This document shows positions 31,618 through 40,288 of a DNA stretch of 64,000 bases, in pieces (the first letter of the stretch is position 1; every line of letters begins with the position of its first letter). Origin of the DNA: Streptomyces sp. CHD11 (GTDB taxonomy: Bacteria; Actinomycetota; Actinomycetes; Streptomycetales; Streptomycetaceae); NCBI RefSeq assembly GCF_018638295.1, contig NZ_JABTTS010000016.1:1-64000 (forward strand), given 5' to 3'. The position numbers and the translations under genes are program-made. The notes beneath the pieces are model-generated. The model did not search any database. It had not been told where the DNA came from and was given only the letters and a program-made list of their open reading frames with translations.

Positions 31618-32403
31618 ATGACCGCCGCCACTCAGGAGCGCATGCCCGCGCTCTACCTCAGCCACGGCGCCCCGCCGCTGGCCGACGACCCCGTCTGGCC
31701 CGGTGAGCTCGCCGCCTGGTCCGCGGGCCTGCCGCGGCCGAAGGCGATCCTCGTCGTCTCCGCCCACTGGGAGGAGGCCCCGCTCGCCCTCGGCGCCACC
31801 GAGCAGGTCCCCCTCGTCTACGACTTCTGGGGCTTCCCCGAGCACTACTACCAGGTCACCTACGGCGCCCCCGGTGCCCCTGCCCTCGCCGACTCCGTGC
31901 GCAAGCTGCTGCGCGCACCGGGCATGCCCGTTCAGGACGTCCCCGACCGGGGCCTGGACCACGGTGCGTACGTGCCGCTGGTCGAGATGTATCCCGGCGC
32001 CGACATCCCGGTGCTCCAGGTCTCCATGCCGACACTGGACCCCGTGAGGCTGATGGAGATCGGGCGCCGGCTCGCGCCGCTGCGCGACGAGGGCGTCCTG
32101 ATCATCGGCTCCGGGTTCTTCACCCACAACCTGGCCGCGCTGCGACAGGGCGGCATCCCCGCCTGGTCCACGGAGTTCGACGCCTGGGGCAGGGAGGCGC
32201 TGGCGGGGAAGGACGTGGACGCGCTGCTCGACTTCACCCGCAAGTCCCCGGCGGGCCGGCTCGCCCACCCTCGTACCGAGCACTTCGCCCCCCTCTTCGT
32301 GACCATGGGGGCCGCGGACGCGGCCGGTGAACTCGGGGAACAGAAGTCCGTGATCGACGGGTTCTGGATGGGACTGGCGAAGCGTTCGGTGCAGTTCGGC
32401 TGA
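31618..32403 (+). CDS. Class III extradiol dioxygenase-like (LigB/YgiD, DODA-type)
   Basis: 261 residues. Fe(II)/Zn binding residues typical of the family: YLSHGAPPLADD near the start (H), VSAHWEEAPLALG (H), DRGLDHGAYVPLVEMYPGAD (H) and GSGFFTHNLAA (H). Family members open aromatic diols (for example DOPA 4,5-dioxygenase). In MarR-linked settings it probably detoxifies a catechol or quinone. True substrate unknown. Confidence 0.85.
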   Translation: MTAATQERMPALYLSHGAPPLADDPVWPGELAAWSAGLPRPKAILVVSAHWEEAPLALGATEQVPLVYDFWGFPEHYYQVTYGAPGAPALADSVRKLLRAPGMPVQDVPDRGLDHGAYVPLVEMYPGADIPVLQVSMPTLDPVRLMEIGRRLAPLRDEGVLIIGSGFFTHNLAALRQGGIPAWSTEFDAWGREALAGKDVDALLDFTRKSPAGRLAHPRTEHFAPLFVTMGAADAAGELGEQKSVIDGFWMGLAKRSVQFG

Positions 32404-32451
32404 GCCGCCGCCGGTGCGGGGCCCGCCGCGGGGCCGCGGCCCTTCGGCGGG

Positions 32452-32970
32452 CTACAGCTCCTTCTCGTACCAGGCCACGTCCCACCAGCGGCCGAACTTG
32501 CGGCCCACCTCGCGGTAGGTGCCGACATGCCGGAAGCCGAAGCGTTCGTGCAGCCGCGTCGAGGCGTCGTTCGGATGGGCGATGCCGGCGTAGGCGCGGT
32601 GCACGGCCTCGCTGTCCAGGGCCTCGAACAGGGCCTTGTAGAGCAGGGTGCCGATGCCGCGCCGCCCGGCACCGGGGGCGACGTAGACCGTGGTCTCCAC
32701 GGAGGTCGCGTACGCGGGCTTGGGACGGAAGGGGCTCGACGTGGCGTACCCCAGAATGCGCCCCGAACCGGTGTCCGTGGCAACCATCAGGCGGTACGGG
32801 CCGTCTACAGGGTGGGAGAGCAGCCAAGGGCGGCGCTCCTCCGGGGTGAACGCCGAGGTGTCGAACGTGATCGCCGTCTCACGCACATAGTGGTTGTACA
32901 GGTCGGTGAGGGCCGCCAGGTCACCCTCTCCGCCCGGCCTGACCTGGATCTCCGTGTGCTCCGACGGCAT
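32452..32970 (-). CDS. GNAT acetyltransferase, phosphinothricin-acetyltransferase-like
   Basis: 172 residues from ATG 32970. GNAT fold with the acetyl-CoA loop APGAGRRGIGTLLYKALFEA and features of the PAT/BAR subfamily: DLYNHYVRETAITFDTSAFT, RLHERFGFRHVGTYREVGRK, FGRWWDVAWYEKEL. These acetylate phosphinothricin-like or methionine-sulfoximine-type amino acids, or are general detoxifying transferases. Upstream ORF codons to 33132 are not supported. Confidence 0.85.
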   Translation of the reverse strand: MPSEHTEIQVRPGGEGDLAALTDLYNHYVRETAITFDTSAFTPEERRPWLLSHPVDGPYRLMVATDTGSGRILGYATSSPFRPKPAYATSVETTVYVAPGAGRRGIGTLLYKALFEALDSEAVHRAYAGIAHPNDASTRLHERFGFRHVGTYREVGRKFGRWWDVAWYEKEL

Positions 32971-33163
32971 CGCACCTCCCCGCGTGGCCCGACAGGGTAC
33001 TGCATGATCAGAAAAATCGGGGGTCGGGTTGGGAATTCTGTCCGGATTCCAGTCGTTGTTTCCTACGGATGCGGGCACCCGAGCAGAGTCCGGAAGACAC
33101 CTGCAGATCGTGCCGAGCGTCCGCAGGACCACCCGCTGACCACATCATCGCAAGGGAGCACGC

Positions 33164-34171
<1,008 letters not shown>

Positions 34172-34595
34172 CCTCCGGCTTCGCCGCGCCGGGGTGGCTG
34201 CCGCCGTCCTTCGCGGTAGCGTGGGCACCCCGGCCGCGTACGCCGGGTGGCGAAAGACCGCGCAAAACATGGCCGTTCCCCGCCGCTTCAACCCACTGGG
34301 CCCAGGGAACAAGAATCCAGAGCCCAGGAGTTCGGGCCTCGGGGACGCCGGCCTCCGGGTCCGAATGCCGGATCCGGACCGGACCGACGCGAACCGATCC
34401 GTTCCACATGAGCCACGTCCCGACGCACACCCCCCCGGCGCCGGGACTTCCCAAGGCCGGGCTCGGCACCCCTCCCCCCGGGTGCCGGGCCCGGCTCTCT
34501 GCCGCCCGTGGGCTGACAGCGGGTCACCCCGAACCTGAACCCCGGGGTGGCCCGCCAGATGGCAGATTGTGCCACAGGGGCATAGCCTGCCGTAG
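34172..34595 (+). promoter_or_regulatory. hrdD-tetR intergenic region with TetR operator candidate
   Basis: About 420 bases without a supported gene. Near its end the inverted repeat tggca-gattg-tgcca lies at 34560-34574, 22 bases before the tetR GTG at 34596, a good autoregulatory operator candidate. The rest is GC-rich without recognised features; no clear hrdD terminator was found. Confidence 0.45.
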
Positions 34596-35276
34596 GTGAG
34601 CAGCACCATCCCGACCCCGCCCCATCTCCCGCCCCCCACGCCGTCGCTGACCGAACGGCGCAAGGCCGAGACCCGTATGGGGATCGCCCGCACGGCGGCG
34701 GGCCTCTTCGTCCGGCAGGGGTTGCGGGCCACCCGAGCCGAGGACATCGCCCACGCGGCCGGCGTCGCCCCGCGCACCTTCTACCGGTATTTCGCCAGCA
34801 AGGAAGAGGCCATCGGCCCGCTCTACACGGCCGGCGCCGAGCGCTGGGTCGAGGCGGTCCGTGCCGCCCCGGCCGAGGTGCCGCTGCCACAGGTTCTTCA
34901 GGACGCCGTGCGCCATACGCTGACGCCCGGTCTTGGAGTCTCGGTGGCCTCCTGGGACTGGGTCCGCACCCTGATCCGGCTGGCGCAGGCGAACCCGGCC
35001 CTGGGCAGGGTGTGGGCGGAGGCGTGCCAGGCGTCCGAGAGGAACCTGGCCGAGGCGCTGACGGAACGGCTGACGGCCGGCCGCTTCCCGTACGACGCGG
35101 GCGACGTCGCCGACCGCAGCCGGCTGGGTTTCGCGGCGGCCATCGCCAGTGCGGCCGTGCGTACGGCCGTGGAGAACTGGGCGGCGGGCGACGGACCCGC
35201 GGAGGGGCCGCGGGGGCCCGCCGAACTGGCGGTGGCCAACCTGCAGACGCTGCGGGACTTCCCGTGGGGGACCTGA
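34596..35276 (+). CDS. TetR-family transcriptional regulator
   Basis: 226 residues from GTG 34596. HTH: SLTERRKAETRMGIARTAAG, LFVRQGLRATRAEDIAHAAG, VAPRTFYRYFASKEEAIGPL. The C-terminal domain is typical of TetR proteins related to the S. coelicolor regulator next to hrdD. Its start has little ribosome binding site, so the mRNA may be leaderless. Probably autoregulated through the repeat just upstream. Confidence 0.88.
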   Translation: MSSTIPTPPHLPPPTPSLTERRKAETRMGIARTAAGLFVRQGLRATRAEDIAHAAGVAPRTFYRYFASKEEAIGPLYTAGAERWVEAVRAAPAEVPLPQVLQDAVRHTLTPGLGVSVASWDWVRTLIRLAQANPALGRVWAEACQASERNLAEALTERLTAGRFPYDAGDVADRSRLGFAAAIASAAVRTAVENWAAGDGPAEGPRGPAELAVANLQTLRDFPWGT

Positions 35277-35682
35277 TGGCCGCCGGGGTCGCCGTGAACA
35301 CCGCTTTTGATGTCCCGAGGGGCGCGCCCGGGGACGTGACACAGAGTTCCTGAGCCCCGGGAGCGTGACACAGAGTTCCTGAGGGGCGACGCCCCGCCAG
35401 GCACCTGACACCGGTTCGCGGAAGGGCTGACGCCGCTCGGCCCACCAGGACCACGAGCGGGCCGGGGTGCCGGGGCACACCGTCACCCGTGCCGGCGGCC
35501 CTCGGTCACCCGTGCCGGCGGACCCGGGCCGCCGCTGGATCGGGAGCCGCTGCGGCTGTCGCTGCCGCTGTCGGCTCGGGGGCGTCGGTGCCGGCCGCTG
35601 TGGCACGGATCTTCGCCGCCCGGTGCCGGGTCACGGGCGACTGTCATGCCGTACGCCCGACGGGGGAGTCGGCGGCTGTCGG
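35277..35682. repeat. Convergent intergenic region with tandem 20-mers (35335-35383)
   Basis: The 20-mer cgtgacacagagttcctgag occurs at 35335-35354 and, exactly, at 35364-35383 (29-base period). A second direct repeat, tcacccgtgccggcgg, occurs at 35485-35500 and 35507-35522. No gene is supported. Because the flanking genes are convergent these are not expected to be promoter elements; they may be a dispersed repeat or part of a transcript's 3' end. Confidence 0.6.
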
Positions 35683-36660
35683 TCACGGTTCGCCGGTGAC
35701 TGTCGCCGCCCGGGTCATCCTGGCGCCCAGCTCGCTCACCGCCGCGACGAGTTCCGCGGGTTCGTGCACGGTGAAGTCGTGGCCCAGCATGGCCAGCCGT
35801 ACCGCCATCCATTCCTTGGCGTCGCCCACCGTCGCCCGAAGGCGGCAGCTGTCCCCGTCCAGCGGCTCGGGTGTGCCCAGCCAGCCCGGGAGGCGGGCCG
35901 CGACCGCCGCCGCCGGTGCGGCGAAGGTGACGACCATCTCGTAGGACTCCTGCGCCCGCTGCATGGACCGGCGCAGATACTCCGCCGCGCTGCCCGTCGG
36001 CAGTTCCCTGGGGGTGAAGCGTGCTCCGGTCGCGAAGGGGTCGCTGACCCGGTCGACGCGGAACGTCCGCCAGTCCGCGCGGTCGAGGTCGTACGCCACG
36101 AGATACCAGCGCCGCCCGGTCGACACCAGCCGGTACGGTTCCGTCACCCGCCGGGACTCCGTGCCGTCGGCCGCCCGGTAGGCGAACCGCAGACGTTCGC
36201 GCCCGGCCACCGTGGAGGCCATGACGATCAGTGTCTCCGGGGCGATGTTCGCGCCGTCGCCGCTGGTCAGCGGGGTGGTCGCGGCCTGGAGCGTACTGAC
36301 CCGGTGGCGCAGTCTGCCGGGCAGCACCTGTTCCAGCTTCGCCAGTGCCCGCACGGACGCCTCGTCGACGCCCTCCAGCGCGTGCCCGGCACCGGCCCGC
36401 AGCCCGACCGCGATGGCCACCGCCTCCTCGTCGTCGAGCACCAGGGGCGGCATCGCCTTGCCGGCGACGAGCCGGTAGCCGCCCTCCGCGCCCAGGGACG
36501 CCTGTACGGGATAGCCGAGGCCGCGCAGCCGGTCGATGTCCCGCCGGATGGTGCGCCGGGAGACCCCGAGCCGGCCGGCCAGTTCGCCGCCGGACCATTC
36601 ACGGGGCGTCTGGAGGAGGGAGAGGAGGGTCAGGAGCCTGGCCGGTGTGTCCGTCGTCAT
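35683..36660 (-). CDS. WYL-domain transcriptional regulator
   Basis: 325 residues from ATG 36660. N-terminal HTH_11 winged helix: RLLTLLSLLQTPREWSGGEL, AGRLGVSRRTIRRDIDRLRG; then a WYL domain with VTEPYRLVSTGRRWYLVAYD and RADWRTFRVDRVSDPFATG, then a WCX domain. WYL proteins sense nucleotide-type or other ligands. Divergent from an MFS exporter 63 bases away, which it probably controls. Confidence 0.9.
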   Translation of the reverse strand: MTTDTPARLLTLLSLLQTPREWSGGELAGRLGVSRRTIRRDIDRLRGLGYPVQASLGAEGGYRLVAGKAMPPLVLDDEEAVAIAVGLRAGAGHALEGVDEASVRALAKLEQVLPGRLRHRVSTLQAATTPLTSGDGANIAPETLIVMASTVAGRERLRFAYRAADGTESRRVTEPYRLVSTGRRWYLVAYDLDRADWRTFRVDRVSDPFATGARFTPRELPTGSAAEYLRRSMQRAQESYEMVVTFAAPAAAVAARLPGWLGTPEPLDGDSCRLRATVGDAKEWMAVRLAMLGHDFTVHEPAELVAAVSELGARMTRAATVTGEP

Positions 36661-36723
36661 GGAACCGAGGATGCCTCGGAATGAGGACACGGTCTGGCCT
36701 ATTGGGGTTCTAGGTTCCGGGAC

Positions 36724-38241
36724 ATGACCTACACCGACACCCCGCACGCACCGCGGCCCGACGCGGGCGACCGCCGTCGCTGGTTCGCGCTGGCGATCGT
36801 GATGACCGCGGCCTTCATGGACCTCGTCGACGTCACGATCGTCAACATCGCGATCCCGTCCATCCAGCGCGACGAGGGCGCCACCTTCAGCCAGATCCAG
36901 TGGATCACCGCCGGTTACGCGCTGGCCTTCGCCGCCGGACTCGTCACCGGCGGCCGGCTCGGCGACATCCACGGCCGCAAGCGGATCTTCCTCATCGGCA
37001 TCGGCGGCTTCACCCTCGCCTCCGCGCTGTGCGGGTTCGCGGTGAACCCCGAGATGCTGGTCGCCTCCCGCATCCTCCAGGGCGCCACGGCGGCGCTGAT
37101 GGTGCCGCAGGTGCTGTCGATCGTGCACGCGACCTTCCCGGCGCACGAACGCGGCAAGGTGTTCGGACTGTTCGGCGCGATCGTCGGTCTGGGCGCGGTG
37201 TCCGGCCCGCTGCTCGGCGCGCTGCTGACCGAGTGGAACCTCTTCGGCCTCGAATGGCGGCCGATCTTCCTGATCAACCTGCCGGTCGGCGTCGCGGGCC
37301 TGCTCCTCGGCAGCCGCTTCATCACCGAGTCGAAGGCGCCGCGCGCCCTGAAGCTGGACCTGGTGGGCGTTGCGCTGGTGACACTGGCACTGCTGATGCT
37401 GCTCTACCCGCTCACCCGCGGCCGCGAGCTGGGCTGGCCGGTGTGGGGGTACGTGTCGATGGCGGGCTCGCTGGTGGTCTTCGGGGCGCTGGTGGTCCAC
37501 GAGCGGCGCAAGAGCGCGCGGGACGGCTCCCCGCTGATCGAGCTGTCGCTGTTCCGGGTGAAGAGCTTCGCGGCGGGCATCGCGGTGCAGACGGTGTTCG
37601 GCGTCGGCCTCGGCATCTTCTTCCTGGTGTGGACGCTGTACCTGCAGATCGGCCTGGGGTGGAGTGTGCTGCGGGCCGGGCTGACCGGGGTGCCGTTCTC
37701 CCTCGCGGTGTCCGCGGCGGCCGGGATGTCGGTGCAGCTGCTCGTCCCGCGCTACGGGCGCAAGGTGCTCCAGGCCGGGGCGCTGGTGATGGCGGCCGGT
37801 GTGCTGATCTACCTGTGGGAGGCGGAGCGGTACGGCCAGTCCATCGACTCCTGGCAGATGGCGCTGCCGCTGGTGGTCATGGGCGTGGGGATGGGCCTGA
37901 TCGTGGCTCCGCTGACCGACGCGGTGCTCTCCGAGGTGCCGCGTGAGCACGCCGGGTCGGCCTCCGGGCTGATCAACACCGTGATGCAGATGGGCAACGC
38001 GCTGGGTCTGGGCCTGGTGTCGGTGGTGTTCTTCGGAGTGATCGGCGAGCGGCTCGCCCCGGCCGAGGTGGGCCCGGCCTTCGTGAACGGGTTCCAGCAC
38101 GCGCTGGGCTGGGTGGCCGCGGTGCTGGTCGTGATCTTCCTGCTGATGTTCGCCCTGCCGAAACGCCCGGCCCAGCATGTGGAGGGGGCCGCGGAAGAGT
38201 CCTCGGCGGCGGTGGAGAAGGAGCGGGAGCTGGTGTCCTGA
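36724..38241 (+). CDS. MFS drug exporter, 14-TM DHA2 type
   Basis: 505 residues, ATG 36724. Motifs: VDVTIVNIAIPSIQRDEGAT (D1), GGRLGDIHGRKRIFLIGIGG (A) and GLFGAIVGLGAVSGPLLGAL (C-like). Hydrophobicity agrees with 14 segments. Exporter of drugs or other small hydrophobic molecules. Divergent from the WYL regulator; the two share a short promoter region. Confidence 0.92.
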   Translation: MTYTDTPHAPRPDAGDRRRWFALAIVMTAAFMDLVDVTIVNIAIPSIQRDEGATFSQIQWITAGYALAFAAGLVTGGRLGDIHGRKRIFLIGIGGFTLASALCGFAVNPEMLVASRILQGATAALMVPQVLSIVHATFPAHERGKVFGLFGAIVGLGAVSGPLLGALLTEWNLFGLEWRPIFLINLPVGVAGLLLGSRFITESKAPRALKLDLVGVALVTLALLMLLYPLTRGRELGWPVWGYVSMAGSLVVFGALVVHERRKSARDGSPLIELSLFRVKSFAAGIAVQTVFGVGLGIFFLVWTLYLQIGLGWSVLRAGLTGVPFSLAVSAAAGMSVQLLVPRYGRKVLQAGALVMAAGVLIYLWEAERYGQSIDSWQMALPLVVMGVGMGLIVAPLTDAVLSEVPREHAGSASGLINTVMQMGNALGLGLVSVVFFGVIGERLAPAEVGPAFVNGFQHALGWVAAVLVVIFLLMFALPKRPAQHVEGAAEESSAAVEKERELVS

Positions 38242-38359
38242 GCACGTCCTGAGCGGACGGCGAACGCACGGGCGGGGCCCGGCATCCGGTGGATCCAGCG
38301 GCAGCGGACCCCCGGGGCCGGGTCTCGCCCGTGTCCCGCGAACGGGAAGAACAGACACA

Positions 38360-38373
38360 AACGGAAGTCCGTT
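38360..38373. promoter_or_regulatory. Palindrome upstream of the fructose operon
   Basis: aacgga-ag-tccgtt is a near-perfect 14-base palindrome 103 bases before the DeoR-type gene. Downstream, tgcctgctc/tgcctgttc are direct repeats (38377-38394). Either could be the FruR operator; not tested. Confidence 0.45.
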
Positions 38374-38476
38374 CGTGCCTGCTCATGCCTGTTCCTGTTT
38401 ACTTTCCGGACATCTCGACGTACTCTCCGAGCTGAACCACACGTTCGGGCATGAATGGACCGAGAGGTAGCCGGAC

Positions 38477-39238
38477 ATGTACGCACCGGAACGCCAGCAG
38501 GAGATCCTCCGGCTCGCCCGCGACAGCGGCCGGGTGGACGTGATCTCGCTGGCCGAGACCTTCCAGGTGACCGCCGAGACCATCCGCCGGGACCTGAAAG
38601 CACTCGACCGCGCCGGACTGGTCCGCAGGGTGCACGGCGGGGCCATCCCCTCCGGACGCCTCGACCTCGAACCGGACCTCGCCGAGCGGGAGACCACCGC
38701 CGCCGACGAGAAGGACCGCATCGCCCGCGCCGCCCTCGCGGAACTTCCTGCCGACGGCACCGTGATCGTCGACGCCGGTTCGACGTCCGCCCGGCTGGCC
38801 GGCTCCCTGCCGGTGGACGCCGCCCTCACCGTCGTCACCCACAGCCTGCCCATCGCGGCCCGCCTCGCCGACCATCCCGGCATCCAGCTCCACCTGGTCG
38901 GCGGGCGCGTCCGGCACCGTACGCGCGCCGCCGTGGACGCCTGGGCGCTGCGGGCGTACGGCGAGATCCGCGCGGATGTCCTGTTCGTCGCCGCCAACGG
39001 GTTCTCCACCCAGTACGGGCTGACCACCCCCGACCTCGCCGAGGCCGCCGTGAAACGGGCGGCCGTGGCAGCCGCCCGCCGCGTGGTGCTGCTCGCCGAC
39101 TCCTCCAAGCACGGCCAGGAGCACTTCGCCCGCTTCGGCGATCTGGGCGACGTCGATCTGCTGATCACCGACACCGGGCTGAGCCCGCAGGACGCCGCCG
39201 ACATCGAACGCGGCGGCACGGAAGTAGTACGCGCATGA
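38477..39238 (+). CDS. fruR: DeoR-family regulator of the fructose operon (FruR-like)
   Basis: 253 residues from ATG 38477. DeoR HTH: RQQEILRLARDSGRVDVISL, AETFQVTAETIRRDLKALDR, LVRRVHGGAIPSGR; then a sugar-phosphate sensor domain (DEKDRIARAALAELPADGTV, VIVDAGSTSARLAGSLP). Its stop overlaps the fruK start (ATGA) so it is the first gene of a fruR-fruK-fruA operon. Likely senses fructose 1-phosphate. Confidence 0.9.
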   Translation: MYAPERQQEILRLARDSGRVDVISLAETFQVTAETIRRDLKALDRAGLVRRVHGGAIPSGRLDLEPDLAERETTAADEKDRIARAALAELPADGTVIVDAGSTSARLAGSLPVDAALTVVTHSLPIAARLADHPGIQLHLVGGRVRHRTRAAVDAWALRAYGEIRADVLFVAANGFSTQYGLTTPDLAEAAVKRAAVAAARRVVLLADSSKHGQEHFARFGDLGDVDLLITDTGLSPQDAADIERGGTEVVRA

Positions 39239-40182
39239 TCCTCACCGTCACCCCCAATCCGTCCCTGGACCGCACCTACGAGGTTCCCTCGCTGGACCGG
39301 GGCGAGGTCGTCCGGGCCACCGGCGAACGCGTCGACCCCGGCGGCAAGGGGGTCAACGTCTCGCGGGCCGTCACCGCGGCCGGCCGGCGCACCGTCGCCG
39401 TGCTCCCCCTGGGCGGCGCACCCGGAGCCCTGGTCGCCGACCTGCTCGACGCGCAGGGCATCGAGGTCGCCCCGGTCCCGGTCGCCGGAGCCACCCGGTC
39501 CAACATCGCGCTCGCCGAAGCCGACGGCGTACTGACGAAGATCAACGCGCCCGGCCCGCGGCTGACGCCGGCCGAGCGGGAACTGCTCCTGGACACCGTG
39601 CGCCGGCAGGCACCGGGCGCCGACTGGATCGCCTGCTGCGGCAGTCTGCCGCGTGGACTCGAGCCCTCCTGGTACGCCGAACTGGTCGCCCGGGTGCACG
39701 CCGCCGGTGTACGGATCGCCCTGGACACCTCGGGGCCGGCGCTGCTCGCCGCCCTGCGCGAGCGCCCGGACGTGGTGAAGCCCAACGCCGCGGAACTCGC
39801 CGAGGCCGTGGGGCGTCCGCTGACCACGGTGGGCGACGCGATGAAGGCGGCCGGGGAGCTGCGCGAGGCGGGCGCCCGGGCCGTACTCGCCAGCCTCGGC
39901 GCCGACGGGCAGCTGCTCGTGGACGCCGACGGCGCCTGGTTCGGCGCCGCCCCCGTGGGCACCGTCCGAAGCAACGTGGGCGCGGGCGACTCCTCGCTCG
40001 CCGGGTTCCTCGTCGCCGGCGGGCGCGGGCCCTCGGCGCTCGCCTCCGCCGTCGCCCACGGAGCCGCCGCCGTCCAGCTGCCCGGCAGCGTGATGCCGAC
40101 ACCGGGCGACCTGGACCCGGCCGCGGTGACCGTCACGGCCGAGGTTCCCGTGGACCGGGTGCTGAGGGAGCCGGTGTCATGA
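39235..40182 (+). CDS. fruK: 1-Phosphofructokinase (PfkB family)
   Basis: 315 residues, ATG 39235. Converts fructose 1-phosphate to fructose 1,6-bisphosphate with ATP. PfkB fold: LTVTPNPSLDRTYEVPSLDR, VDPGGKGVNVSRAVTAAGRR, and the C-terminal signature RSNVGAGDSSLAGFLVAGGR with the catalytic D in GAGDS. The start overlaps the DeoR stop. Lies between fruR and the fructose PTS gene. Confidence 0.93.
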   Translation: MILTVTPNPSLDRTYEVPSLDRGEVVRATGERVDPGGKGVNVSRAVTAAGRRTVAVLPLGGAPGALVADLLDAQGIEVAPVPVAGATRSNIALAEADGVLTKINAPGPRLTPAERELLLDTVRRQAPGADWIACCGSLPRGLEPSWYAELVARVHAAGVRIALDTSGPALLAALRERPDVVKPNAAELAEAVGRPLTTVGDAMKAAGELREAGARAVLASLGADGQLLVDADGAWFGAAPVGTVRSNVGAGDSSLAGFLVAGGRGPSALASAVAHGAAAVQLPGSVMPTPGDLDPAAVTVTAEVPVDRVLREPVS

Positions 40183-40288
40183 ACGTCCCCGCAGCGGCCG
40201 GTCCCCTCCCCGTTCCCTTCTGTCTCACCCCCGTCCCCTCCCCCGCCCACCCCGCTGTACGGGCGATATGCGTGCGAAGGAGCCCGCG

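Noticed and set aside
35683..38358. A single 891-codon minus-strand frame spanning the WYL gene and the MFS gene
   Set aside because: Only the WYL part (to 36660) has protein-like motifs; the upstream part is antisense to the MFS exporter.
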